Assembly: GCF_026339735.1 (NCBI RefSeq)
Contig: NZ_JAPEQG010000001.1
Span: 3,162,001-3,226,000 of the forward strand
Length of the DNA: 64,000 nucleotides
Direction of reading: 5' to 3'
Origin: Streptomyces sp. NBC_01669
GTDB taxonomy: Bacteria > Actinomycetota > Actinomycetes > Streptomycetales > Streptomycetaceae
Part shown: piece by piece, positions 52,498 through 61,442 of the stretch
How positions within the stretch are numbered: the first letter of the stretch is position 1
Layout: each line of letters starts with the position of its first letter
Program-made: the position numbers and the translations under genes
Notes under the pieces: model-generated
What the model was told of the DNA's origin: nothing
The model's input: the letters and a program-made list of their open reading frames with translations, nothing else
The model's database searches: none

Positions 52498-53259
52498 ATG
52501 CGCCCGCATCGCCGGGTGACGCGCCGCGCGAAGGCGGCCCTCGTGGCCGGCTTCGGCACCGCGCTGCTGGCCGGCTGTGGCGTCGGCGGCGAGCTGAAGA
52601 GTGCCGGAAGGGCCCCGACCGCCATCGGGCCCGCCCGGCTCTGGCCGCAGCTGCCGCCCGCCTCCGCCGCCCCGTACGACTACGGCGAGGGCGCGACGGC
52701 GCGCATCCCCGGGATCACGGTCCCGCACGACGATGTGCACGAGGTGGACCCGGTCGCCGTGGTGCAGGCCGGCCTGGAGGCCACCACCAGCCGGTCCAGC
52801 GGTTCGGACGAGCTCCCCGCGGACACGATCCGGAAGATCACCGCGTGCCGCACCGCGCCGGCCGCCTGCCCGGTCCTGCAGCCGTACTATCGCGATCTGA
52901 CGGGCGACGGCAGGGACGACATGGTGCTCGGCGTGCGGAGGAGCGACGGGCGGCTCTCCGTGCGCGCCTACATGGCGGAGGCGGGCAGGCTGACCCGGAT
53001 CATGGCCGTCTCGGACTCCGTGATCAGCGTGGAGCTGGCCGGGCGGGACGTGATCATGCGAGTGCCGTCGGCGATCGCCGGATACGAATACCGGACGGCC
53101 TGGTCCTGGGACGACCACCAGCGCGCGATGCTGCCGACGCGGGACGAGATCCTGCGGAAGGCCCCGGAGACGGCGCCCAGCGGCCGGCCGAGCGCGGAGC
53201 CCAGCCCTGAACCGACCATGGCGCCGCCGCCGGTCACCGCCTCCGCGGGGCGGCGATGA
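52498..53259 (+). CDS. Lipoprotein, partner of a sensor kinase
   Basis: The 253-residue precursor has a basic start and lipobox LLAGCG (C27 as lipid anchor). The mature part is Pro-rich with a compact domain (RDLTGDGRDDMVLGVRRSDG, a Ca-type D-x-D-G-x-D-D loop). Its stop overlaps the histidine-kinase start by 4 nt. Lipoprotein-kinase pairs of this kind resemble CseA-CseC, in which the lipoprotein tunes the kinase. The ATG has GGGAGG 5 nt upstream. Confidence 0.82.
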   Translation: MRPHRRVTRRAKAALVAGFGTALLAGCGVGGELKSAGRAPTAIGPARLWPQLPPASAAPYDYGEGATARIPGITVPHDDVHEVDPVAVVQAGLEATTSRSSGSDELPADTIRKITACRTAPAACPVLQPYYRDLTGDGRDDMVLGVRRSDGRLSVRAYMAEAGRLTRIMAVSDSVISVELAGRDVIMRVPSAIAGYEYRTAWSWDDHQRAMLPTRDEILRKAPETAPSGRPSAEPSPEPTMAPPPVTASAGRR

Positions 53260-54599
53260 GGCGACGGAGACTGCGCGCGCCCGCGTGGACCGCGACGCTC
53301 ACCTGGAAGGCGGCGGTGTTCATCACCGTGATGTGCTGCGCACTCGCCGCGCTGCTGGGCGCACTGGTGCACACCGCGGTGACCCGGGAGACCGTCGCCG
53401 AGGCCCGCACCGAGGCGCTCTCCCGGCTGGACGACGTCACCGCGGCGTACGAAGCCGGCGAGGCGCTCCCGCCGGGTTCCGGTATCGATCCACCCGGGCT
53501 GCCCGCGTCCCTGCGTGCCCTCGCCGTGAGCGGGCGTCGGGGCACGCTCGTCGCCCGCCGCCACGGGCGTCCGACCATGTGGGCGGCAGGCCCGGCCGAC
53601 GGCCGCGCGCTGGCCACCGTGGTCGACTACAGCCAGAGCGCCCACGTGATCAACAGCCTCGACCGGGCGATCGTCGGCTCCTCGCTGCTGGCGATCGGCG
53701 CCACGCTGCTGGTCGGCGCATTCGCCGTCACCCGGGTCACCCGTCGGCTGCACCAGACCGCCCGGGTGGCCCGCCGGATCGGTGCGGGCGATCTCGACGC
53801 CCGCGTCGACGATCCCCGCACCCGGGACCCGTCGCGCCCGCAGGACGAGGTGGCGATCGTCGCCGGTGCGCTGGACACCATGGCGTCCACGCTCCAGCGC
53901 AAACTGCTGGCCGAGCAGCGCTTCACCGCCGATGTGGCGCACGAGCTGCGCACCCCGCTGACCGGTCTCTCGGCCGCGGCCGAGCTGTTGCCGGCGGGCC
54001 GCCCGGCCGAGCTGGTGCGGGACCGGGTGCGGACGATGCGGGCGCTGACGGAGGATCTGCTGGAGATCTCCCGGCTCGACGCCCGGACGGAAGAGGTCGA
54101 TCTCGCGGTTCACGAACTGGCTCCGCTCGCCGTTCGCGTGGCGGGCGCCTCGGGAACGGAGACCGAGGTCCGCGTCCTGGGGGCGGAAGCCGGAACCGTG
54201 GCCGAAGGCGGAACCCGGGCGAGGCCCGTGCGCGTGGAGACCGACAAGCGGCGGCTGGAGCGGGTCCTCGGCAATCTGATCGCCAATGCGCACAAGCACG
54301 GCCGGCCGCCGGTGGTCGTGACGGTCGACGGGCCGGTGGTGACCGTACGCGATCACGGTTCGGGGTTCCCGGACTATCTGCTGGCCGGTGGTCCGCAGCG
54401 GTTCCGTACCGAGGGGAGCGGCAAGGGCCACGGGCTCGGACTGACCATCGCCGTCGGGCAGTCGGCGGCCATCGGCGCCGAGCTCGTCTTCGCCAACGCG
54501 GAGGACGGCGGGGCGGTGGCGCGGCTGACGCTCCCGGAGTACGTACGGCTCGACGACGGCGAACCGCCCGGCCATGACGACCAGACAGAGGCGACGTAA
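53256..54599 (+). CDS. HAMP-type sensor histidine kinase without adjacent response regulator
   Basis: The 447-residue membrane kinase has two membrane segments flanking an extracellular domain (about residues 15-160), a HAMP linker, and the H-box FTADVAHELRTPLTG with H229. The HATPase domain has the N-box NLIANAHKHG, G1 DHGSGFPD and G2 GKGHGLGLTIA. OmpR-type kinases normally neighbour their regulator, but no receiver gene occurs within several kb. It is coupled to the lipoprotein gene. Confidence 0.9.
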   Translation: MRRRRLRAPAWTATLTWKAAVFITVMCCALAALLGALVHTAVTRETVAEARTEALSRLDDVTAAYEAGEALPPGSGIDPPGLPASLRALAVSGRRGTLVARRHGRPTMWAAGPADGRALATVVDYSQSAHVINSLDRAIVGSSLLAIGATLLVGAFAVTRVTRRLHQTARVARRIGAGDLDARVDDPRTRDPSRPQDEVAIVAGALDTMASTLQRKLLAEQRFTADVAHELRTPLTGLSAAAELLPAGRPAELVRDRVRTMRALTEDLLEISRLDARTEEVDLAVHELAPLAVRVAGASGTETEVRVLGAEAGTVAEGGTRARPVRVETDKRRLERVLGNLIANAHKHGRPPVVVTVDGPVVTVRDHGSGFPDYLLAGGPQRFRTEGSGKGHGLGLTIAVGQSAAIGAELVFANAEDGGAVARLTLPEYVRLDDGEPPGHDDQTEAT

Positions 54600-54654
54600 G
54601 GGAAATGAACTGACATAAGGGGAATATGGTGCGCCTCTTGCTACGTTGCGGGGC

Positions 54655-56034
54655 ATGACCGCAACGAGGACGGACGCACCCCCGCCGCAGCTACGCCTGC
54701 CCAAGCGGCGCGGGGTCGAGCTCGCGCTCCTCGTCGGAGCCGTCCTCATCTCCGTCTACGGCTACGCCGCCGTCGGCCTCGCTCACGACCACGCGATCCC
54801 GCCCGATGTCGCCGGTTACGGTGCCGGCCTCGGGCTGCTCGCACTCCTCGCCCATCTCGCCGTCCGCTTCCGTGCCCCGCACGCCGATCCGCTGCTGCTC
54901 CCCATCGCCGTCCTGCTCAACGGCCTCGGGCTGGTGCTGATCTACCGGCTCGACCTGGAGACCCCGAAGGACCAGGCGGCGCCCACCCAGCTGATCTGGT
55001 CGACGCTCGGGGTCGCGCTCTTCATCGTGGTCGTCGTCTTCCTCCGCGACCATCGGATGCTCCAGCGGTACGCGTACCTGTCGGTCGCCGCATCGCTCGT
55101 CCTGATGATCGTGCCGATCTTCTTCCCCGCGGTGAACGGTGCCAAGATCTGGATCCGGATCGGCGGATTCTCGTTCCAGCCGGGCGAGTTCGCCAAGATT
55201 CTGCTCGCCGTCTTCTTCGCCGCGTACCTCTCCGCGAACCGCAACGCGCTCGCCTACACGGGGCGCAGGATCTGGAAACTCCAACTGCCCACCGGCCGGG
55301 TGCTCGGCCCGATCGTGGCGATCTGGCTGCTCAGTGTCGGGGTGCTGGTCCTTGAGCGCGATCTGGGGACCTCGCTGCTCTTCTTCGGCCTCTTCGTGAT
55401 CATGCTGTACGTGGCGACCGGCCGGACCGGGTGGATCGCGGTGGGGCTGCTGCTCGCCGCCGTCGGCGCGTTCGCCGTCGGCTCCTTCGAGCCGCATGTG
55501 CACAGCCGGGTGCAGGACTGGCTCGATCCGTTCGCCTCCATCGACGCGGGCGAGGGACCGAGCCAGCTCGCCCAGTCGCTGTTCGCGTTCGCCGCGGGCG
55601 GGATGCTGGGCACCGGGCTCGGTCTCGGCCACTCCATCCTCATCGGCTTCGCCGCCAAGTCCGACTTCATCCTGGCCACGGCGGGCGAGGAGCTCGGGCT
55701 CTCCGGACTGACCGCGGTCTTCCTGTTGTACGCGCTGCTGGTCGCCCGCGGCTACCGGGCCGGGCTCGCCCTGCGCGACCCCTTCGGGCGACTGCTGTCG
55801 ATCGGGCTCGCATCGATCCTGGCCCTCCAGGTCTTCGTGATCGCGGGTGGCGTGATGGGACTGATCCCGCTGACGGGCATGGCGATGCCATTCCTCGCCC
55901 AGGGCGGTTCGTCCGTCGTGACCAACTGGATCATCGTGGCGCTGCTCATCCGGATCAGCGACCTCGCCCGCACCCCCCATCCCGACCAGGTGGAGACCGG
56001 GGACATCGCACCGATCGTGGAGGACCCGTCGTGA
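54655..56034 (+). CDS. RodA/FtsW-type SEDS peptidoglycan polymerase
   Basis: The 459-residue membrane protein with about 10 helices is of the SEDS family. Family segments are RIGGFSFQPGEFAKILL, the LERDLGTSLLFFGLF loop with the essential Asp, and the C-terminal MAMPFLAQGGSSVVTNW. It polymerises lipid II into glycan. It is coupled by a GTGA overlap to a class B PBP, its transpeptidase partner. The start at 54655 lacks a strong ribosome site. Confidence 0.92.
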   Translation: MTATRTDAPPPQLRLPKRRGVELALLVGAVLISVYGYAAVGLAHDHAIPPDVAGYGAGLGLLALLAHLAVRFRAPHADPLLLPIAVLLNGLGLVLIYRLDLETPKDQAAPTQLIWSTLGVALFIVVVVFLRDHRMLQRYAYLSVAASLVLMIVPIFFPAVNGAKIWIRIGGFSFQPGEFAKILLAVFFAAYLSANRNALAYTGRRIWKLQLPTGRVLGPIVAIWLLSVGVLVLERDLGTSLLFFGLFVIMLYVATGRTGWIAVGLLLAAVGAFAVGSFEPHVHSRVQDWLDPFASIDAGEGPSQLAQSLFAFAAGGMLGTGLGLGHSILIGFAAKSDFILATAGEELGLSGLTAVFLLYALLVARGYRAGLALRDPFGRLLSIGLASILALQVFVIAGGVMGLIPLTGMAMPFLAQGGSSVVTNWIIVALLIRISDLARTPHPDQVETGDIAPIVEDPS

Positions 56035-57488
56035 TCCGCTACATCCGGCGGGCCGCCGCGTTCTGCCTGCTGCTGCTCATGGCGCTGCTGCTGAACGCCG
56101 CCCGCATCCAGGTCTTCCAGGCGGACGAGTTGGACGACAACCCCGCCAACCGCCGCCGGACGATCGACCGCTACGACCAGCCGCGGGGCAACATCCTGGT
56201 CGGCGGGAAATCGGTCACCGGCTCCAAGAACACGGACGAGCAGCTCACCTACGAGCGCACCTACACCGACGGGTCGCTGTACGCGCCCGTGACCGGGTAC
56301 GCCTCGCAGACGTACGGCACGACGCTCATCGAGAACGCCGAGGACGACATCCTCTCCGGCACCGATCCGCTGCTCGCCCCGCTGCCGCTGTGGGACGAGA
56401 TCACCCGCAGCCGGCAGCCCGGCGGCAACGTCGCAACGACCGTCAAGGACTCCATGCAGCGCGCCGCGTACGCCGGGCTGGGCGGGCGGCGGGGTGCGGT
56501 CGCCGCCCTCGAACCGTCGACCGGCAAGATCCTGGCGCTGGTCTCGACCCCTTCGTACGACCCCGAACGGCTCTCCGGCACCGGTTCGTCGGTCACCGAC
56601 GCCTGGCTGCAGTTCAACAGGGCGAGGAGCCAGCCGATGCTCAACCGGGCGATCCGGCAGACCTATCCGCCGGGCTCCACCTTCAAGATCGTGACGGCGG
56701 CTGCGGCGCTCGACGCGGATGTGGTCGAGGACCCCGACGCGGAGACCGACACCCCGTCCCCGTACGTCCTGCCGGGGACCAGCACCACGCTCCCCAATGA
56801 GGCACGCGGCTGCGAGTACGCGTCGCTCGCCGAGGCGATCCGGGTGTCGTGCAACACCGTGATGGCCCATCTGGGGGTGGAGGTCGGGCTCGACGGGATG
56901 GTGAAGGCGGCGCGGAAGTTCGGCTTCAACGACAGCGGGCTGAGGATCCCGTCCGGCGTGGCCAGAAGCAACTTCGACACCGATATGAGCAACGACCAAC
57001 TGGCCCTGTCGTCGATCGGACAGTTCAACACGACGGCGACACCGCTGCAGATGGCCATGGTGGCGTCGGCCGTCGCGAACGGCGGTGACCTCAAGTACCC
57101 GTATCTGGTGGACCGTACGACGACCAGGAGCGGCACCACCGTCCATCAGAACGGCCCGCGCCCCTACCACCAGGCAATGAGCCCGCGGACGGCGACGCAG
57201 CTGCGGCAGATGATGATCGACGTCGTCGAGCAGGGCACCGGATCCAATGCCGCGATCGGCGGGGCGACGGTCGGCGGCAAGACCGGCACTGCTCAGCACG
57301 GCATCGACAACTCCGGTACCCCGTACGCCTGGTTCATCTCCTGGGCACAGGCGTCGAACGCGAGCCGGCCGGCGGTCGCGGTCGCGGTGGTCGTCGAGGA
57401 CGCCGCCGCGAAGCGGGCGGACATCAGCGGGGGCGGCAGCGCGGCGCCGATCGCCCGGGCCGTCATGGAGGCGGCGCTGCGGGGCTGA
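56031..57488 (+). CDS. Class B penicillin-binding protein
   Basis: The 485-residue D,D-transpeptidase has one N-terminal membrane anchor, a pedestal domain, and a transpeptidase domain. The catalytic S216 is in GSTFK (K219), with SCNT as SxN and GKTGTAQ as KTG. It crosslinks the glycan made by the SEDS protein encoded upstream. GTG start overlapping the SEDS stop. Confidence 0.95.
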   Translation: MIRYIRRAAAFCLLLLMALLLNAARIQVFQADELDDNPANRRRTIDRYDQPRGNILVGGKSVTGSKNTDEQLTYERTYTDGSLYAPVTGYASQTYGTTLIENAEDDILSGTDPLLAPLPLWDEITRSRQPGGNVATTVKDSMQRAAYAGLGGRRGAVAALEPSTGKILALVSTPSYDPERLSGTGSSVTDAWLQFNRARSQPMLNRAIRQTYPPGSTFKIVTAAAALDADVVEDPDAETDTPSPYVLPGTSTTLPNEARGCEYASLAEAIRVSCNTVMAHLGVEVGLDGMVKAARKFGFNDSGLRIPSGVARSNFDTDMSNDQLALSSIGQFNTTATPLQMAMVASAVANGGDLKYPYLVDRTTTRSGTTVHQNGPRPYHQAMSPRTATQLRQMMIDVVEQGTGSNAAIGGATVGGKTGTAQHGIDNSGTPYAWFISWAQASNASRPAVAVAVVVEDAAAKRADISGGGSAAPIARAVMEAALRG

Positions 57489-57575
57489 CGGCGCGCAGAG
57501 GCGCACCACCATCCGGGCCGTCTCGCGGCTCGGAACGGCCCGTGCGGCGCGGCACGCGCTGATTACTGTGCAGCC

Positions 57576-58046
57576 ATGACATCGGAGACTGGCCACGAAC
57601 TCGCCCAGGTCAACATCGCCCGGCTCACATTCCCGCTGGACTCACCCGAGTTGAAAGACTTTGTCGATGCCCTCGATCCGGTCAACGCGGTCGCCGACCA
57701 GGCCTCGGGGTTCATCTGGAGGCTGCAGAGCGAGACCGGGAACGCCACCGACGTACCGGTTTTCGGAGACTCCTGGTTGATCGTGAACATGTCGGTGTGG
57801 CGCGACACGGACGCGCTGACAGCCTTCATGTACCAGGGGCAGCATCGCGAACTCCTCGCCCGGCGCCGCGAATGGTTCGAGCGGGTGGAGGAGGCGATGA
57901 CCGCGCTGTGGTGGGTTCCGGCGGGCGAGCGCCCGACGGTACAGGATGCCGAGGAGCGCCTGCGGATCCTGCGCGAACACGGCCCGACGGACAGGGCGTT
58001 CACGCTGCGGACCAGCTTCCCGGCGCCCGCCCCGGCCGCGGGCTGA
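57576..58046 (+). CDS. DUF3291 protein
   Basis: The 156-residue protein is of the DUF3291 family: start HELAQVNIARLTFPLDSPE, the segment FGDSWLIVNMSVWRDTDALT, and the RREWFERVEEAMTALWWVP block with conserved aromatic residues. It is likely a ferredoxin-like alpha/beta fold of unknown function. It follows the PBP by 87 nt on the same strand and is probably independent. Confidence 0.85.
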   Translation: MTSETGHELAQVNIARLTFPLDSPELKDFVDALDPVNAVADQASGFIWRLQSETGNATDVPVFGDSWLIVNMSVWRDTDALTAFMYQGQHRELLARRREWFERVEEAMTALWWVPAGERPTVQDAEERLRILREHGPTDRAFTLRTSFPAPAPAAG

Positions 58047-58286
58047 TCGCCGATCGGCGCGCTCCTGATCGTCCGGGCCCTGCACCGCGTCCCGCCGGCG
58101 CCCGGACTGGAGTGGATGGACGAGCTGATGGACACGTACGGGCGGGGCCGGGCCCGGGATCTCGCCGAGTTGGTCACGCAGCGGCCGTGCATCACCGCCG
58201 AGGGCATCGCGGCGACGCACGCCATGCTGCTGGAGGCTCCGGTGCGGGTGGCGGAGCTGGTGCGCGGCTTCACGACCGGCCTCTGA
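58047..58286 (+). pseudogene. Unrecognised 80-codon fragment after the DUF3291 gene
   Basis: Reading directly on from the DUF3291 stop in the same frame, 80 codons stay open to a stop at 58284-58286. The peptide (EWMDELMDTYGRGRARDLAE then LVTQRPCITAEGIAATHAML) is helix-like with good coding composition but has no start with a ribosome site. It may be a C-terminal gene remnant or a small gene starting at an internal ATG (MDELMDTYG). Confidence 0.3.
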
Positions 58287-58329
58287 GCGCCGGCCGTCGA
58301 AGACCCTCGCACCGGGCCGTCGGCATCCT

Positions 58330-59433
58330 CTAGGCAGCACCCTCCGCTATCGCCTCCTCGACCTCCGCGACCCGCGCCTGCTCCTCCGCCGCGAACCGGT
58401 CGCGGTCCAGCTGCTCGGCGATCTCCTCGTCCTGGGCCATCAGCAGGTCCAGGTTGGAGTCGCCGAGTTCGAAGACGCCCATGTCGACGTACGCCTTCTG
58501 CAGCCGCTCGCCCCACAGACCGATGTCCTTGACGCACGGCACGATCCGGCTGAACAGCAGCTTGCGGAAGAGCTGCAGGTACTCCGAGTGCTCGGAGAGG
58601 TCCTTGGCCTCCTGCTTGCCTATGCCGAAGTTCTCCAGCACCTCGACGCCGCTGAGACGGTCGCGCATCAGATAGCAGCCCTCGATGACGAACTCCTCGC
58701 GCTCGCGCAGTTCGGCGTCGCTCAGCTGCTTGTAGTAGTCGCGCAGCGCCATCCGGCCGAAGGCGACGTGCCGGGCCTCGTCCTGCATGACGTAGGCGAG
58801 GATCTGCTTGGGCAGCGGCTTGGTCGTGGTGTCGCGGATCATGCCGAACGCGGCCAGCGCCAGGCCCTCGATCAGGACCTGCATGCCCAGGTAGGGCATG
58901 TCCCAGCGGGAGTCGCGCAGGGTGTCACCGAGCAGGCCCTGGAGGTTGTCGTTGATCGGGTAGAGCATCTGCACCTTCTCGTGCAGGAACCGGCCGTATA
59001 TCTCCGCGTGCCGGGCCTCGTCCATGGTCTGGGTGGCAGAGTAGAACTTCGCGTCCAGGTCGGGGACGGCCTCCACGATCCGGGCCGCACAGACCATCGC
59101 GCCCTGTTCACCGTGGAGGAACTGGCTGAACTGCCACGAGGTGTAGTGCTTGCGCAGTTCGCCCCGGTCCTTCTCGGTCATCTTGGCCCAGTGCGGGGTG
59201 CCGTACAGCGTGAGGGCCTCGTCGGGGGTGCCCAGCGGGTCGGCGGGGTCGACCTCCAGGGACCACTCGATGCGCTTGTTGCCGTCCCACTGCTTGTCCT
59301 TGCCCTTCTGGTAGAGGGCAAGAAGGCGTTCACGGCCGTCGTCGTAGTCCCAGCTGAAGCGGGCGGCGCCGGAGGCGGGCACCTGCCACAGGGGCGTGTC
59401 GGGGGCGGTGGTGTAGAGGTCGTGTGTCGACAC
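58330..59433 (-). CDS. Ferritin-like di-iron protein (R2-like)
   Basis: The 367-residue protein has the two EXXH motifs of a ferritin-like di-iron fold, MDEARHAEIYGRFL and MQDEARHVAFGRM, on separate helices of a four-helix core, and no radical-site Tyr that can be assigned. It resembles ribonucleotide-reductase-R2-like oxidases. The GTG start at 59433 has AAGGAG at 6-nt spacing. It is divergent from the AurF-like gene on the plus strand; the two share the promoter region. Confidence 0.85.
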   Translation of the reverse strand: MSTHDLYTTAPDTPLWQVPASGAARFSWDYDDGRERLLALYQKGKDKQWDGNKRIEWSLEVDPADPLGTPDEALTLYGTPHWAKMTEKDRGELRKHYTSWQFSQFLHGEQGAMVCAARIVEAVPDLDAKFYSATQTMDEARHAEIYGRFLHEKVQMLYPINDNLQGLLGDTLRDSRWDMPYLGMQVLIEGLALAAFGMIRDTTTKPLPKQILAYVMQDEARHVAFGRMALRDYYKQLSDAELREREEFVIEGCYLMRDRLSGVEVLENFGIGKQEAKDLSEHSEYLQLFRKLLFSRIVPCVKDIGLWGERLQKAYVDMGVFELGDSNLDLLMAQDEEIAEQLDRDRFAAEEQARVAEVEEAIAEGAA

Positions 59434-59539
59434 GGACGGCTCCTTCGCCTCGCATGCTCGAATAAGTTCCGCTGCGGTTGCGTCAGTTGGCAGGTTCACA
59501 CGTTGGTAGACGCCGGGTCAACAAGTCGCGCGCGAGGGA

Positions 59540-59569
59540 TTGACTGCCTTACTGACAAGCAGTCTCATA
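59540..59569 (+). promoter_or_regulatory. Promoter with candidate TetR operator
   Basis: A -35 box TTGACT at 59540 is followed by the inverted repeat GACTGCCTT...AAGCAGTC (59542-59564), placed between -35 and a likely -10 (CATAA near 59566). It lies 43 nt before the AurF-like start and in the divergent gap with the R2-like gene. The TetR gene downstream of the pair is the natural candidate to bind it. Confidence 0.55.
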
Positions 59570-59611
59570 AGGAGTGACCCCCGGTAACCCACGTGTGAGG
59601 TGCCCCCAGCC

Positions 59612-60547
59612 ATGACGACAGTGACCGAACGCGACGTGCAGGTGCTCCGCGACGCACTCGGCCCGCTACGGGACCGCGAGCAGATCGCCGAGCGCCTCCT
59701 GGAGTCCTCGGCCAAGCACTCCTTCGATCCGGACACCGAACTCGACTGGGATGCGGCGGTCGAGGACGGCAAGTGGTTCTGGCCGCCCGAGCTCGTCTCC
59801 CTCTACGACACCCCGCTGTGGCGGAAGATGTCGGAGGAGCAGCGGATGGACCTGGCCCGGCACGAGGCGGCGTCGCTGGCCTCGCTCGGCATCTGGTTCG
59901 AGATCATCCTGATGCAGCTGCTGGTCCGGCACATCTACGACAAGCCGGTGACCAGCAATCATGTCCGTTACGCGCTGACCGAGATAGCCGACGAATGCCG
60001 GCACTCGATGATGTTCGGCCGCATGATCCAGTGGGGGCAGGCGCCCAGCTATCCCGTACCGCGCGTCTACCACAACCTGGCGCGGGTGCTGAAGACCGTG
60101 TCCACGACGCCCGGTTCGTTCGCCGCGACCCTGCTCGGCGAGGAGATCCTCGACTGGATGCAGCGGCTGACGTTCCCGGACGAGCGCGTCCAGACGCTGG
60201 TACGCGGCGTGACCCGGATCCATGTGGTCGAGGAGGCACGGCACGTGCGCTACGCCCGCGAGGAGCTGCGCCGCCAGATGGTCACGGCACCTCGCTGGGA
60301 GCGCGAGTTCACCCGGCTGAGCTGCGGGGAGGCGGCGCGCGTCTTCTCCGTCTGCTTCATCAACCCACAGGTGTACGAGAACGTCGGCCTGGACCGCCGC
60401 GAGGCCGTCGCCCAGGTGAAGGCGAGCGGCCACCGGGCGGAGGTCATGCAGTCGGGTGCGAAGCGGCTGACGGACTTCCTCGACGACATCGGCGTGTTGA
60501 ACGGGGTGGGGCGCAAGCTGTGGAAGAGCTCGGGTCTGCTGGCTTGA
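59612..60547 (+). CDS. AurF-like di-iron oxygenase
   Basis: The 311-residue protein is of the AurF/p-aminobenzoate N-oxygenase type (PF11583-like). It has the di-iron ligands ADECRHSMMFGRMI and VVEEARHVRYAREEL and the family start WFWPPELVSLYDTPLW. Relatives oxidise aromatic amines or fatty-acyl groups, but the substrate is unknown. The ATG at 59612 is preferred over a GTG 12 nt upstream. It is divergent from another di-iron protein, so the two may act on the same pathway. Confidence 0.88.
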   Translation: MTTVTERDVQVLRDALGPLRDREQIAERLLESSAKHSFDPDTELDWDAAVEDGKWFWPPELVSLYDTPLWRKMSEEQRMDLARHEAASLASLGIWFEIILMQLLVRHIYDKPVTSNHVRYALTEIADECRHSMMFGRMIQWGQAPSYPVPRVYHNLARVLKTVSTTPGSFAATLLGEEILDWMQRLTFPDERVQTLVRGVTRIHVVEEARHVRYAREELRRQMVTAPRWEREFTRLSCGEAARVFSVCFINPQVYENVGLDRREAVAQVKASGHRAEVMQSGAKRLTDFLDDIGVLNGVGRKLWKSSGLLA

Positions 60548-60550
60548 AAC

Positions 60551-60572
60551 CGCTCCCCCGGCGAAGGGAGCG
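60551..60572 (+). terminator. Short hairpin after the AurF-like gene
   Basis: CGCTCCC pairs with GGGAGCG across 8 nt, immediately past the stop. No T-tract. Confidence 0.5.
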
Positions 60573-60580
60573 CCGCAGGA

Positions 60581-60640
60581 GGTGTCCGGCGGATCATGGC
60601 CGGGAGCCGCGACCAGTCCGCCCCTGATCCGCCGGACACC
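60581..60640. repeat. Perfect 16-bp inverted repeat before the TetR gene
   Basis: GGTGTCCGGCGGATCA pairs with TGATCCGCCGGACACC without mismatch across a 28-nt loop. It lies between the AurF-like stop and the TetR start and may be a terminator, attenuator or operator. Confidence 0.75.
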
Positions 60641-60656
60641 CCCTAGGCTTCGAGGC

Positions 60657-61409
60657 ATGACCCCTGCCGCCGCAGCCCCGCCGAACCGCGCGTACCGAAG
60701 GCTCAGCGTCGAGGAGCGCCGCACGCAACTCCTGGGCGCCGCCCTCACCCTGTTCGCGCACCGGGCGCCGGACGAGGTCTCGCTCGACGAGGTCGCGGCG
60801 GTCGCCGGCGTCTCCCGTCCGCTCGTCTACCGCTACTTCCCCGGTGGGCGGCAGCAGTTGTACGAGGCGGCGCTCCGGTCCGCGGCGGACGAACTGAAAC
60901 TCTGCTTCGCCGAGCCGGCCGAGGGCCCGCCCACGGAACGGGTGAGGCGAGTGCTCGGCCGCTACCTCAGGTTCGTCGACGAGCACGACGCCGGGTTCAG
61001 CGCCCTGCTGCGCGGCGGAAGCGTCGCCGAGACGTCCCGGACGACGGCGATCGTCGACGAGGTGCGGCGGGCGGCGGCCGAACAGATCCTGCTGCATCTG
61101 GGCCGGGGCGACGGATGTGCGCCCGGGCCCCGGCTGCGGATGTTGGTGCGGACCTGGATCGCAGCCGTCGAGGCGGCCTCGCTGATCTGGCTGGACGAGG
61201 AGAAACAGCCCGTCGCCGACGAGCTGCGCAACTGGCTGGTCGACCAGTTGATCGCCCTGCTCGCGGCCACCGCGGCGACGGACGAGGAGACGGCGTCCGT
61301 GGTGGCGGCACTGCTGCCGCTGGAGACCGCATCCGGTCCTGCCGGGAAGCTGGCGGCACGGCTGGTCCCCGTGGTCGGCGGGGCGGCCCACCTGCTGCCG
61401 CCGGACTGA
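60657..61409 (+). CDS. TetR-family regulator next to di-iron oxygenases
   Basis: The 250-residue regulator has the N-terminal helix-turn-helix SLDEVAAVAGVSRPLVYRYF near residues 42-61 and a longer C-terminal domain. It lies 110 nt after the AurF-like gene on the same strand and may repress the divergent di-iron genes via the operator near 59550. The ATG at 60657 is taken because it starts the typical TetR N-terminus. Confidence 0.88.
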   Translation: MTPAAAAPPNRAYRRLSVEERRTQLLGAALTLFAHRAPDEVSLDEVAAVAGVSRPLVYRYFPGGRQQLYEAALRSAADELKLCFAEPAEGPPTERVRRVLGRYLRFVDEHDAGFSALLRGGSVAETSRTTAIVDEVRRAAAEQILLHLGRGDGCAPGPRLRMLVRTWIAAVEAASLIWLDEEKQPVADELRNWLVDQLIALLAATAATDEETASVVAALLPLETASGPAGKLAARLVPVVGGAAHLLPPD

Positions 61410-61442
61410 GCCCCGGAACACACCCTGGGTCAGACTGGGGAC

